Source of the DNA: Anaeromonas frigoriresistens
Lineage (GTDB): Bacteria; Bacillota; Clostridia; Tissierellales; SIT17
Assembly: GCF_016820655.1 (NCBI RefSeq)
Contig: NZ_WSFT01000039.1
Coordinates: 62,001 to 126,000 of the forward strand
DNA: 64,000 nucleotides
Direction of reading: 5' to 3'
In this document: in pieces, positions 27,218-36,888 of the stretch
Layout: each line of letters opens with the position of its first letter
How positions within the stretch are numbered: the first letter of the stretch is position 1
The notes under the pieces: model-generated
Database searches by the model: none
Told to the model about the DNA's origin: nothing
Seen by the model: only the letters and a program-made list of their open reading frames with translations
Position numbers and translations under genes: made by a program

Positions 27218-27877
27218 ATGAATATGTTTGAAAATGTCAAAACTATATTTTTAGACTATGATGGTACAATTCATAATAGTATAAAAATTTATGGAAATGC
27301 CTTTAGAAAAGCATATAGTTATTTGGTAAATGAAGGTGTAGCACCAGAAAAAGTATGGAATGATGACGAAATTTCCTATTGGTTAGGGTTTAGCAGTAAA
27401 GTAATGTGGAAAGAGTTCATGCCAAATCTTGATCCAAATATCATAGCTAAAGCAAGCAAAATGATAGGTAAAGAAATGCTCCGTCAAATAAATAATGGAG
27501 AAGCAGTACTTTACCAAGAAGCAATAGAAACTTTGAGATATTTAACAGAGAAGGGATATAATTTAGTATTTTTAAGCAACTGTAGTATAAGTTATAGAGA
27601 TAAGGCAAGACAAACCTTTGGACTCGATGAGTACTTTGTTGAAATGGCTTGTTCTGAAGAATATGAGTATATTCCTAAATATGAAATCCTATCTAAATTA
27701 AAGAAAAAATATCCTAACGATATGGTGATGATAGGGGATAGATTTCAAGATATAGAAGCGGGGAAGAAAAATAGTATTTTAACCATAGGTTGTAACTATG
27801 GTTTTCATCAACCTAGTGAATTAGATGATGCTGATGTGAGAATAGATAATATAAAAGAATTAAGAAATATATTGTAA
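27218..27877 (+). CDS. HAD-family phosphatase in the riboflavin operon
   Basis: 219 residues. HAD motif I FLDYDGTIHNS (nucleophile and acid aspartates), motif II FLSNCS, a lysine before motif IV and GDRFQDIEAG are intact, with a four-helix C1 cap between motifs I and II as in phosphoglycolate phosphatases. It starts 6 bases after ribH and precedes the operon's terminator. No other enzyme in the operon does the dephosphorylation between RibD and RibH, a step that HAD enzymes perform in B. subtilis and E. coli, so that role is a reasonable inference. Confidence 0.8.
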   Translation: MNMFENVKTIFLDYDGTIHNSIKIYGNAFRKAYSYLVNEGVAPEKVWNDDEISYWLGFSSKVMWKEFMPNLDPNIIAKASKMIGKEMLRQINNGEAVLYQEAIETLRYLTEKGYNLVFLSNCSISYRDKARQTFGLDEYFVEMACSEEYEYIPKYEILSKLKKKYPNDMVMIGDRFQDIEAGKKNSILTIGCNYGFHQPSELDDADVRIDNIKELRNIL

Positions 27878-27887
27878 TTGCATAGAT

Positions 27888-27923
27888 AAATTAACTCCTC
27901 CTTATATAAGGAGGAGTTAATTT
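27888..27923. terminator. Bidirectional intrinsic terminator
   Basis: A perfect 36-base palindrome centred on TATA, AAATTAACTCCTCCTTAT and its complement, sits between converging genes. It ends the rib operon on the + strand and the membrane-protein gene on the - strand. Confidence 0.9.
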
Positions 27924-27942
27924 ATTGTTTAAAGTAATAGAA

Positions 27943-28392
27943 TTAATCCTTTATATATATCTTGATATGAGTATAATATCCATAAACTATTCCATAAGGT
28001 ATTAAATATGAGAAGAATGTGAAAAGTAGATTCCACCTTGGATAATAAATTATTTTTCCGGAAAGAAGAAATACAGCTTCTAAAGCTGTTGCAATCAAAG
28101 AAAGTATTATTAAGATTAAAAAAGGAGATAATTTTTTATGGTTTCTGGCCAGGTAGATAAAAAATACTCCTATCAAAGAAAAATAGCCTAAGTCAAAGGG
28201 TAAAGCAGCGAAACTGTGCCATTTAACGGGTGTAAGAGTCCAGAATTTTAAATAAAAGCCAAAAGCATTAACGGTATGAGCTATAAGGCTAGAAAAAGGA
28301 AAAATAAATAATACTACCTTTTTATCCTTCCTATATATTAAATACATTAAAATCCAACTAAATCCTAATCCAAATACATAGTTAAAAACCAT
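27943..28392 (-). CDS. Integral membrane protein (CBO0543-like)
   Basis: 149 residues on the minus strand, with AAAGGAAG about 9 bases before the ATG. Five membrane segments are likely. The run FPFSSLIAHTVNAFGFYLKF and the paired tryptophans resemble the CBO0543 family of clostridial and bacillar membrane proteins, whose function is unknown; this is from memory of the family and moderately certain. It is one of only two - strand genes I can support in the window. Confidence 0.6.
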   Translation of the reverse strand: MVFNYVFGLGFSWILMYLIYRKDKKVVLFIFPFSSLIAHTVNAFGFYLKFWTLTPVKWHSFAALPFDLGYFSLIGVFFIYLARNHKKLSPFLILIILSLIATALEAVFLLSGKIIYYPRWNLLFTFFSYLIPYGIVYGYYTHIKIYIKD

Positions 28393-28603
28393 TCCTCAAG
28401 CTTCCTTTCTTTAATAAATAATATTATTTCTATTAATTAGTATAAGTAAGTTTATATAAAAATATTTTTATTCTTCATAGTGATTCAATTAGTTGTAATA
28501 TAAACTTAACCTTAATCTAGTAAGACGTGGGTATAACTGTAATATAGATGTTTTATCAAAGTTCTTTATATATGAATATCATATTATAAAGGAGATGAAA
28601 CTG

Positions 28604-29800
28604 ATGGATAGTAAGAAAAAAATTATAATTGGTGTAGTATCAATTATATTTATAATATTAGTGGTTTTGATAATATCCATAGCATTAAAAGCCAATATAT
28701 TATCTACTTTTCTAAATAAAGAAAATATTGATCCAATAGAATCTGAAACTATAGATACAGTAAAAGATGATAAACATCCCGGTGAAGAATCAGCAGATAT
28801 TACTAATCCAAACTTAGACACTGAAATTGAAGATGAAAAAGAAAATAATATAGAAACCTCTAAAGAAGAATTAACCGCAAATAATCCTAAAGAATACACA
28901 GATAAACAAGAGTCGGATAACTCTCAAGAAGATGAACCAAATAAGGAAGAAGAATTAGAAAATCCAACTCACTCTGAACCTAAAGAAAAAGATATAGTTA
29001 TATATGTAGGTCAAAAATTAAATATTCCCGGTAGTGGACAAGCAACTACAAATCAACCAGCTAAAGTTGTAAGTAGTGGTATAAACACAATCTATGATAA
29101 ACAAATAGCATTGACATTTGATGCAGGTTGGATATATGAACCTACTATAGATATATTAAATGTCTTAGATAAATACAATGTAAAATCTACTTTTTTCTTA
29201 AGAGGATATTGGGTTAAAGATCATACAGATTTAGCTAAAGAAATAATAAGAAAAGGACATATAATAGAGAATCATTCACTAACTCACCCACATATGAGAG
29301 AAATGAGTGAAGAACAAATTAGAAATGAGATAAGAGAAACTGCTAGAATAATTAAAGAAAACGTTAATAAAAAATCTTATCTATTCAGACCTCCCTTTGG
29401 TGAATATGATGATAGAGTTTTAAAAGTATTAGGTGAAGAAGGTTATTCTTATGCCGTCATGTGGAGTATAGATACCCATGACTGGGCAGAAGAAATAAGG
29501 GGTAACAAGGTTACTACTCAATATATTATAGATAGAGTTTTAAATAATGCAAACCACAAAGGGATAATACTAATGCATATAGGACATCAAAAAACAGTGG
29601 AGGCATTACCGGAAATAATAGAAGGACTAAAGTCAAGGGGATATACCTTAACTACAGTAAATGAAATGTTAAAAAAGACAACTAATACTGATATAAAAGA
29701 TAAAATATATATAGTTAAAAAAGGAGATACTTTATATAGTATTTCAAAAAGATATAACATAACAGTAGAAGAAATAGTAGAATTAAATAATCTAGAATAA
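28604..29800 (+). CDS. Membrane-anchored polysaccharide deacetylase with C-terminal LysM
   Basis: 398 residues from ATG 28604; an in-frame ATG at 28595 would touch the AAAGGAG site. One N-terminal membrane segment (about 5-27) is followed by an acidic, low-complexity spacer of about 100 residues that should span the wall. The NodB domain then shows LTFDAGW, the metal histidines in HSLTHPH, RPPFGEYD, DTHDW and ILMHIG. A LysM motif, YIVKKGDTLYSISKRYNI, ends the protein. The usual metal-binding second aspartate of TFDD is alanine here, as in some peptidoglycan deacetylases. Likely acts on wall or spore-cortex glycans. Confidence 0.85.
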   Translation: MDSKKKIIIGVVSIIFIILVVLIISIALKANILSTFLNKENIDPIESETIDTVKDDKHPGEESADITNPNLDTEIEDEKENNIETSKEELTANNPKEYTDKQESDNSQEDEPNKEEELENPTHSEPKEKDIVIYVGQKLNIPGSGQATTNQPAKVVSSGINTIYDKQIALTFDAGWIYEPTIDILNVLDKYNVKSTFFLRGYWVKDHTDLAKEIIRKGHIIENHSLTHPHMREMSEEQIRNEIRETARIIKENVNKKSYLFRPPFGEYDDRVLKVLGEEGYSYAVMWSIDTHDWAEEIRGNKVTTQYIIDRVLNNANHKGIILMHIGHQKTVEALPEIIEGLKSRGYTLTTVNEMLKKTTNTDIKDKIYIVKKGDTLYSISKRYNITVEEIVELNNLE

Positions 29801-29801
29801 A

Positions 29802-29840
29802 AAATGCCTTCTAAATTTATATTTGGAAGGCATTTACTTA
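29802..29840 (+). terminator. Intrinsic terminator
   Basis: AAATGCCTTC (29802-29811) pairs with GAAGGCATTT (29826-29835), with further A-T pairs inside the loop. Confidence 0.75.
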
Positions 29841-30016
29841 TATGTATCTTTAAAAATGATTTTACTTTTATAAATAAATAAAGGTAATGTAAATTGGAAT
29901 GGAGAAATCAATAAACTAGAGTATTTACTTCAGTAGAAAAAATAATCAAGAAAAATAAAGAGTTAGAAGAGAAAGTTAAAATATTTATAATTTAAATAGA
30001 GGGAGTGCTTAATTAT

Positions 30017-31258
30017 ATGAAGAGTAATAAAGAGCATAAAATATTACAACCTAAGTATTGTGATAAGTTTCGGTGTAATCCAATAAAATGTGAAGAAAGT
30101 TGTTGTGAAAGATGGAAAATAATTATTGATAAAAATACATACAAAAAATACATCAATAGTGAAAATGAAGTAATCAAAAAGATTGTAGAAAAAGGTCTTT
30201 CTAGAAACGAAAAATCTATGAATGGCGATGACTTTGCAATTGTTAACCTTAATAGTGAAATGATGTGTCCATTTTTAAATCAGCATAATCTCTGTGAGAT
30301 TTTCATCAATATGGGGGAAAATAGTTTATCAAAAACCTGTAAAAGTTATCCTAGAGCAATTGTATTAATGGAGGATGAAATAGAACGAGGATTAGAATTG
30401 TCTTGTTCCGTTGCTGCTGAACTAGCTTTATTAAATGACAAAGGAATTGAACTTGAGGAGATTAGAGATATCATAGAATTTGATGATTTATATGTAGTTT
30501 CCCCTCTTACTAAAGACTTGGAGCAAGTAGAAATGATTAAAGAAATAAGAACCCAAATTATTAATATCTTACAAACACGATCCATTAAGTTAAGTGAAAG
30601 GTTAGAATTTATAGGTTATTTCTTGAATGAAATAGTAAGTGATATTGATTTTTCAAGAAAGTATAATGAAGAATCACTATCTAAGATTAAAGAGGTAAAT
30701 ATTCTCCATGATGTAGAAAAATTAAAATCTACAAAAAAAGAATTTCAATTTAAAAATAACTATCAGTTCCACCATTTAAATACTATACTTTCAATGAAGT
30801 TTAAAGAAGGAGACAGTGTAAGTTTCTTTTCTAAGAGATATATAGAGTGCTTGATGCAAGTATTGGATGTGTTTTCCGAAGTAAAAGATAAGAACTTAGA
30901 AAACCATTATAAGATAAATTATGAAAAATATCTAAAACCTTACTTAGAGGAAAAATCCTATATTTTAGAAAATTATCTTGTTAATCATGTTTTTATTTAC
31001 AGTAGTGAACTCTTTAACTTAAATAACATTTGGAATTCATACTTGAAACTATGTGTCATTTATGGGTTGCTTAAATTAAATTTAATAGGACTAGCTACTT
31101 ATCATAAAGGAATGAATGATGATTTAGCACTTAAACTTATTCAGTCATTAACAAAAACTTTTATACAAGATAAGACCTATTGGCAGTCCGTGATTAAATA
31201 TTTAGAAAAAGAAAAATTAGTTGAACTTAATAAGTTGATAACACTTTATGTAGATTAA
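30017..31258 (+). CDS. fliB: FliB-type flagellin lysine-N-methylase
   Basis: About 413 residues. ATG 30017 is preferred over GTG 30005, which directly abuts the GGGAG site. The family's N-terminal cysteine cluster is present: FRCNPIKCEESCCERW, then CPFLNQHNLCEIF and KTCKSYPR, likely binding an iron-sulphur cluster or zinc. The remaining 300 residues are helical and match the usual length. FliB methylates lysines of flagellin in Salmonella; homologues in Clostridia are widespread. No flagellar gene lies in this window, so the substrate here is inferred only from the family. Confidence 0.8.
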   Translation: MKSNKEHKILQPKYCDKFRCNPIKCEESCCERWKIIIDKNTYKKYINSENEVIKKIVEKGLSRNEKSMNGDDFAIVNLNSEMMCPFLNQHNLCEIFINMGENSLSKTCKSYPRAIVLMEDEIERGLELSCSVAAELALLNDKGIELEEIRDIIEFDDLYVVSPLTKDLEQVEMIKEIRTQIINILQTRSIKLSERLEFIGYFLNEIVSDIDFSRKYNEESLSKIKEVNILHDVEKLKSTKKEFQFKNNYQFHHLNTILSMKFKEGDSVSFFSKRYIECLMQVLDVFSEVKDKNLENHYKINYEKYLKPYLEEKSYILENYLVNHVFIYSSELFNLNNIWNSYLKLCVIYGLLKLNLIGLATYHKGMNDDLALKLIQSLTKTFIQDKTYWQSVIKYLEKEKLVELNKLITLYVD

Positions 31259-31800
31259 TCTATGGATAATAGAAAATAGAGTAGATCTTATATATGATCT
31301 AACCACCACGGGAAAAGATGGAGATGATATTATTAGAGTAATAGAATCTACGCATGGTGTCATGAATATAAAATTGTCGGAAGAATTACTGTAACTCCTT
31401 ACAGGTAAAAAATTAGAAGATCTATAAGTAAATATATTCAAAAATGATTACATAATAGTTTGAATAAGAGATAAAATAATTATCTTAATCTATCATGTAT
31501 TAAATTCACTCTCGGATTTTACTTAACTTTAAAAAATTTGATGAAAAGCAAATCATATTTTGACAAATATTACTCTGATATTATAGTCATCTAAATTTAT
31601 TTAATCATAACAAATCCCTATATTATCATACTCTGCTTCAATAAATGCTTATAAAGGCTCGTTTTGAATAACATATTTTTTGTTTATAATATCAAAAAAT
31701 ATACAAAAGAATAATTTCCTAGGAAATAATGTTGAGAAAGCAAGAAAAAGAGAGAGGTTATGATTAACATAAAATACGTAACAAAAAAACCTTTTATTCT
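31259..31800. other. Intergenic region with a gene remnant
   Basis: No intact gene. An open frame 31266-31394 without a start encodes a soluble-looking 42-residue piece (VDLIYDLTTTGKDGDDIIRV... ending in LSEELL and TAA), probably the end of a lost gene that I cannot identify. The rest, to 31800, is A+T-rich and featureless to my reading. Confidence 0.35.
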
Positions 31801-31809
31801 TTTTGAATA

Positions 31810-31838
31810 TTGACATAATTATCAATTTAATATATTAT
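31810..31838 (+). promoter_or_regulatory. Strong sigma-A promoter of a non-coding transcript
   Basis: TTGACA (31810-31815), a 17-base spacer and TATTAT (31833-31838). Transcription should begin near 31845. No ORF with a ribosome binding site follows within the next 300 bases. Confidence 0.75.
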
Positions 31839-31844
31839 CCAATT

Positions 31845-32093
31845 ATAGTAATATTGATTATGAAAGGTGGAATGCTATCCGGCAACACTTGATGTTAGCA
31901 AATCAAATAACATAAGTGAAGCGCGGAGATGAAGGGTAAAGTCTTAAATTGAATTTAATAGGAGAACAACACTGTTATTTTTAACAGTTAATTGTTATAC
32001 CTAAATTTCAATTTAGATTTTAATCCTTTATCTCGCGGCATAGTTTGTACCTGTTATTAGGGGCCGTAGATTAAAGTCTATAGCTCCTTTTTT
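31845..32093 (+). ncRNA. Candidate structured non-coding RNA, about 250 nt
   Basis: A consensus promoter and an intrinsic terminator bracket a stretch with no ORF. Its core folds into one long rod: GAGATGAAGG (31926-31935) pairs with 32025-32034 (one G-U), AAATTGAA (31946-31953) with TTCAATTT (32007-32014), AACAA (31965-31969) with TTGTT (31992-31996), and ACTGTTA (31971-31977) with TAACAGT (31982-31988) around a TTTT loop. A 5' domain contains TGCTATCCGGCAACA with a possible small hairpin to TGTTAGCA. Its G+C content is higher than that of its surroundings. It could be a known clostridial RNA such as the raiA or 6S type; I cannot assign it. Confidence 0.65.
32060..32093 (+). terminator. Intrinsic terminator of the candidate ncRNA
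   Basis: GGGGC (32060-32064) and GTAGA (32066-32070) pair with TCTAT and GCTCC (32077-32087), with one C-A mismatch, followed by six T. Confidence 0.8.
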
Positions 32094-32154
32094 ATATGCT
32101 TTTTTTCATAATTATATTGCTAAATAAAAATAGGAAAAGAGGAAAGTGAAAATA

Positions 32155-32976
32155 ATGTTAAATGGATTATTTAAATATCTAAAGAAACCAGAATTGTATG
32201 CATCCAACACCTGTAAGTTTTGGGATGATGAACATATTTCAAAAGGAATGTTAGAGGCTCATTTGAATCCTCAATGGGATGCAGCTAGTAGAAAAAATGA
32301 TTTTATCCTGGAATCAGTAGAGTGGATTTCCAATATAGTGCCATCATCAAAATATAAAACACTTTTAGATTTAGGATGTGGACCTGGTCTTTATGCTGAA
32401 AGATTTTTTGAAAAAGGATATCAGGTTACTGGTATAGATTTTGCCAAGAGATCAATTAATTATGCTAAGGAAAGGAATCAAGATATAAATTATCTTTATA
32501 AAAATTATTTAGATATTAATTATAAAAATGAATTCGATTTAGTGACATTGATTTACTGTGACTATGGAGTATTGTCCAGTGATAATAGAGAAATTTTATT
32601 AAAGAAAATTTATGACTCCTTAAAGAAGGGAGGGAAATTTATATTTGATGTTTTTACTATAAAGGAATTTGAAGATAAGAAAGAGAATAATACATGGTAT
32701 GTAAGTGAAAAAGGTGGATATTGGAAACCTGATAGACATATATGTCTAGAATCTCATTTTATTTATGAAGATGATATTAGATTAGATCAATATACAATAA
32801 TTGATAAGTTTGGAAAGGTAGATATAATAAGAAATTGGTTTAAAGGATATACAAAGAGTACTATAATTGCAGAAATCAAAAAAGCTGGTTTTAGTAAAAT
32901 AGAATTATATTCAGATGTAACGGGTAAGCCATATTGTGAAGAACCTAAAACTATGTGTATTGTGGTTGAAAAATAA
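32155..32976 (+). CDS. Class I SAM-dependent methyltransferase
   Basis: About 273 residues. ATG 32155 is preferred because AAGAGGAAAG ends about 11 bases before it; GTG 32146 lies too close. The SAM-binding motif LLDLGCGPGLYAERF, the acidic residue in VTGIDFAKRS and the post-motif FDLVTLIYCDYGVLS are typical of methyltransferases of the Methyltransf_11/25 type. The N-terminal 60 residues with KFWDDEHISKGMLEAHLNP may close over the active site. Small-molecule acceptor unknown. Confidence 0.8.
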   Translation: MLNGLFKYLKKPELYASNTCKFWDDEHISKGMLEAHLNPQWDAASRKNDFILESVEWISNIVPSSKYKTLLDLGCGPGLYAERFFEKGYQVTGIDFAKRSINYAKERNQDINYLYKNYLDINYKNEFDLVTLIYCDYGVLSSDNREILLKKIYDSLKKGGKFIFDVFTIKEFEDKKENNTWYVSEKGGYWKPDRHICLESHFIYEDDIRLDQYTIIDKFGKVDIIRNWFKGYTKSTIIAEIKKAGFSKIELYSDVTGKPYCEEPKTMCIVVEK

Positions 32977-33011
32977 AATAAATATTATAGATTATTTTAG
33001 GAGGGGTAATT

Positions 33012-33512
33012 TTGAAAATTTATGAAACTGATAGGTTATACCTTAGAACCTTAAACATAGAAGATATTGACTCTGTAATGAGCTTCTGGGGAGATGAAGA
33101 AGTTATGAAATATTGTGGAGGAGCAGGGAATAGAGAACAGGAGATGAAATCTCTCAAGTTTTACATAAATCTTCAAAAGGAAAAAGGACACTCTCCCTAT
33201 GCAATAATTTTAAAAGAAAATAATGAAGTAATAGGGGTATGTGGATTTAATCCTCCTGATAATAATGAAGATATAGAATTAGTCTATCACTTTGCAAAAG
33301 GATACTGGGGAAAAGGATACGCAACTGAGGCAGCTATAGCTTGTGTGAATTATGCAAGAAAATATTTAAATAGGGATACAATAGTTGCTTTTATCGATCC
33401 TTCAAATAAATCTTCTGAAAATATTTTAATAAAATTAGGTTTTATATTTAAAGGTGTGAAGTGGCATGGAGGAAGTAAGAATGAAGATCTGTATTTTGAA
33501 CTCACTTTATAG
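33012..33512 (+). CDS. RimJ/RimL-type GNAT acetyltransferase
   Basis: 166 residues from TTG 33012 with AGGAGGGG upstream. It begins with ETDRLYLRTLNIEDIDSVM, typical of the RimJ/RimL group. The acetyl-CoA loop is AKGYWGKGYATEA, followed by IDPSNKSSENILIKLGF. Members acetylate ribosomal protein N-termini, tRNA-linked or small-molecule amines; the target is open. It follows the methyltransferase by 35 bases and may be in the same transcript. Confidence 0.85.
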   Translation: MKIYETDRLYLRTLNIEDIDSVMSFWGDEEVMKYCGGAGNREQEMKSLKFYINLQKEKGHSPYAIILKENNEVIGVCGFNPPDNNEDIELVYHFAKGYWGKGYATEAAIACVNYARKYLNRDTIVAFIDPSNKSSENILIKLGFIFKGVKWHGGSKNEDLYFELTL

Positions 33513-33784
33513 TAGTATTAGGAGGCGAGAATATGTAAGATAATTTGTAGATAAGAAATTGAAAAAGATATTGAAAAGTTTATAAGTATAGGGATGAAAG
33601 ATGACGAATCATTGACAGAATAATGTGATTTTTTATATAATTTTTATAATAAGGAATATAGTGTATGTAATTAGATAGTAGTTTAAATATACTTTTATAT
33701 TATATATAATACTTAGAATATTAAATATATAGTTGTAATAATTATAGTATTTATAGTAAACTAAGCGTATGGAAAAGTAGAATT
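33513..33784. other. Intergenic stretch with a broken small ORF
   Basis: A GGAGGCG site and ATG at 33532 are followed at once by a stop. A later open frame encodes EIEKDIEKFISIGMKDDESLTE and a stop, which looks like the tail of a decayed gene. The remainder up to the recombinase pseudogene is A+T-rich without a recognisable element; the left end of the transposon should lie here. Confidence 0.35.
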
Positions 33785-33802
33785 ATGGGAGTGTATATAA
33801 TT

Positions 33803-34919
33803 ATGGAAGTAGTAAAAGTAAAAACAGAAGAAGGAAAAGAGAGATACTTTGTAGCAGATGATAATGGATTACCTATAGAGTCAATACTAAAGTTTATTAA
33901 GTTTAAGGATAATACTAATTATGCAAGAAATACATTAAGAATGTATTGCCAACATTTAAAACTATACTTTGAGTACCTATAACAAAGAGAGTTGAATTTT
34001 CAAAAAGTAACTATTGATGATTTAGCATTATTTGTGAATTGGTTGCAAAATCCATATAAAAGTCTAAAGGTCATCCCTACACACCAAGTACAAACAGCAA
34101 GAAGTCCAAGAACAGTAAACATTATAGTAAATACTGTATTGGCATTTTATGATTATATACTAAGGCACGAGGAATATAGTAATAATATTTCTGACAGACT
34201 AAAGAAGTTTGTGGCTACACCAAGTAGAAACTTTAAAGGTTTCTTGTATGGAATAGCACATGAGCAAAAGAAAGTAACGAGCAACATATTAAAACTGAAA
34301 GTACCTAAGTCTAAGCCAAAGACATTATCAAAAGAAGAAATAGGGACACTTATAAGAGCCTGTAATAACCTTAGAGATAGGTTTCTATTAACATTGTTAT
34401 ATGAAACTGGCATGAGAATAGGCGAAGCCTTATCTTTGTGGATTGAGGACTTTGATATAAGCGATATGGTTATAGATTTACAAGATAGAGGTGAACTTGA
34501 AAATAATGCTGAAATAAAGACAGTATAAAGTCCTCGAAGAATAGACATATCTCAAAACTTAGCAGATAAATTTATGGAATATATAGCAGATTATCATACA
34601 GAAGAAGTTGAAACTAATCATATATTCATTAAGTTAAGTGAAGCAATAAATATAAACCTATGAATTATACTGATACAGATAATTTATTTAGAACATTAAA
34701 GAAAAAGACAGATATATATGTTACTCCACATATGTTTAGACATAGTTCATTAACTTTATTAAGAATGGCAGGATGGCAACCTGAACTAGAGCAGGGCATA
34801 AAAACATTTATACTACTTTAAACACTTATATACACCCTTCTGACGAAGAAATAACGAAAGAGTTTAATAAAACTCAAACCAATTTAGACTTAAACATATA
34901 CAACGAAGGGGATGAATAA
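33803..34919 (+). pseudogene. tnpA: Tn554 TnpA-like tyrosine recombinase, broken
   Basis: From ATG 33803 the frame encodes an N-terminal SAM-like DNA-binding domain (TNYARNTLRMYCQHLKLYFEYL), stops at TAA 33980-33982, and continues in the same frame to a second TAA at 34526-34528. It then shifts frame around 34660 and again around 34790. The catalytic residues of an integrase can still be read across the breaks: ETGMRIGEALSL (arginine I), HMFRHSSLTLL (HxxR) and GHKNIYTTLNTYIHP (histidine and tyrosine). Total length about 370 codons, close to Tn554 TnpA (361). It ends one base before the GTG of tnpB. Confidence 0.85.
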
Positions 34920-34920
34920 A

Positions 34921-36888
34921 GTGAAGGATTTACAGATAATAAAAAGCAATAAGCAAAGTAAGTAGGATGAAATAATCGAATATCTTAGTCAAGATAATAG
35001 ATATTGATTAGAAAATGATAAATGGGATTTTGCAAAAGAGTTTTTCATTGCTAAATCTATAACAGTTGGGACATCTGGGTATTCAAGTGTTGATTTTTCT
35101 GATTTTGATAATAAATATATAAAAAACGAATTTAAGTTTTATGTATGTTATAGTTTTAAAAATAAACTTTTAAAGAACTCATATATTGCTAAGATTAGAA
35201 GTTCTTTAATATATATATCTATATTTTTCAATAAAAATTTTAATACTTTAAAGACACTTCAAGATATAAATATTAATGAATTTAATATCAAATACAATAG
35301 TTATTTATTGAGTATCTCAAAATCTAAATCAGCCGAAATGTCAAGTGTATTCGGAACAATAGACTTTATCAAAGATTTCTATGATGATAGAGAAGAAATT
35401 GAAAAAGATATATGGTATTCAAAAAATATTAAAGGTGCTAAAATACCTGCAAGTGGTTCAAGTCATGGTAATTATAATTCAATTAATTTTACTGCTATAC
35501 CTTTATATTATAGAGAAACTGTTAAAAGATATTTTAGAACAATAATTACTAAAAAAAGTTGGATGACTTGCAATAATACACTTAAATATTTAAGTTATTT
35601 TTTTAATTATCTTTATTCAAATAAATATCAAGATGGTTGTATTGAAGATTTAAATAGAAATGATATAGAAAAATATTTATACTATGTGTCAAATGACAGA
35701 AAAGATAAAAATAAAACGGAAAACTCTAAGTATATAAGTTTTGTTAGAACATTTTTAGAATATATTCAAATGGCTCAATATGATAAAGCACCAAAAAAAG
35801 AAGTATCATTTTTAATATTTCAAGATGACATTCCTAAAAGAGAACTAAACAAAGATGAAGTAAAAAAAGCAAAGTTTGTTCCAGAACCTATATTAAAACA
35901 ATTAGATAATAATATCATGGATTTAGATAGACCACAATTCATACCTATTTATATTCTTCTTCGTGAAACTGGATGGAGAGGTACGGATATATTAAACCTT
36001 AGATATGATAATTGCTTAGAGCAGATATGGAATAGTAAAGAAGAGAAATATAACTATTACCTTTGTGGTGAAATAACTAAAACAGGTATATCACAACTTA
36101 AAATTCCGATAAGAGATAAAGTTGCAGAAATGATTCAAAAATCTATTGATAAAGCAAAAGAACTAAGCACAGAAGAAAATAATCCTAAGAAGCATTTATT
36201 CAATACTTATGAAGGTAAATTAAAAGGCAAACCATTGGCGAAAGCCACACTTTTAGCAACGATTAAGAGGCTAATAGTTCAAAAAGATATTAGAGATGCT
36301 AACGGTAAATTATACCACTTTAGGCTTCATTCATTAAGACATACAAGAGCCAAAGAATATGTAGAACAAGGTATGGGAATAAGCGTTATACAACAGATTT
36401 TAGGACATCAAAGTTTACAAATGACAGTTCATTATGCTACTGTATCGGAAAATGTATTATATGAGAAATGGAAGAATACAGAGGACTTAGAATTGTTTAA
36501 AGTTGATACTACAACTAATGAACTTGTTGAAGTAGATACATCTTCTACCGAAGGTGAAAATCTCATTAGATATGAATATGTAAAAAAGAATTTAGATGCC
36601 GTTAGAGTTCCATTTGGAGTATGCTTTAAAGCCTCTAAATTACCTTGTAAGCAACAGATGAACCATTGTTTAACCTGTGCAAGTTTCTGTACTACGGTTG
36701 AAAATATACCTGAATATGAAGAAGAAATTGAAAAGGTTAGGCAACAAATCGAAATAAGTGATAGATGTGGCAGAGAACTTTGGGCAGAGAAAAATAAACA
36801 GTATTTAAATATATTAGAGCAAACATTGGGAAAAGTTAAAGAACATAAATTAGTTCATAAAAATGGAAAGTCAAGGGAGGAGTTATAA
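34921..36888 (+). pseudogene. tnpB: Tn554 TnpB-like tyrosine recombinase with two early stop codons
   Basis: The natural frame starts at GTG 34921 just after tnpA and is 656 codons long, like Tn554 TnpB (630). Codon 15 is TAG (34963-34965) and codon 29 is TGA (35005-35007); from there it is open to the end. All catalytic residues remain: RETGWRGTDIL, HSLRHTRAKEYV and LGHQSLQMTVHYATVS. A C-terminal cysteine cluster (CKQQMNHCLTCASFC) is present. Internal starts such as the TTG at 35308 could still give a shortened protein, but the N-terminus would be lost. Confidence 0.8.

Noticed and set aside
33980-35007. In-frame TAA, TAG and TGA codons in the recombinase genes as possible stop-codon recoding or selenocysteine
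   Set aside because: All three stop types occur, frameshifts are also present, and neighbouring genes use the same codons as normal stops; simple decay explains it better.
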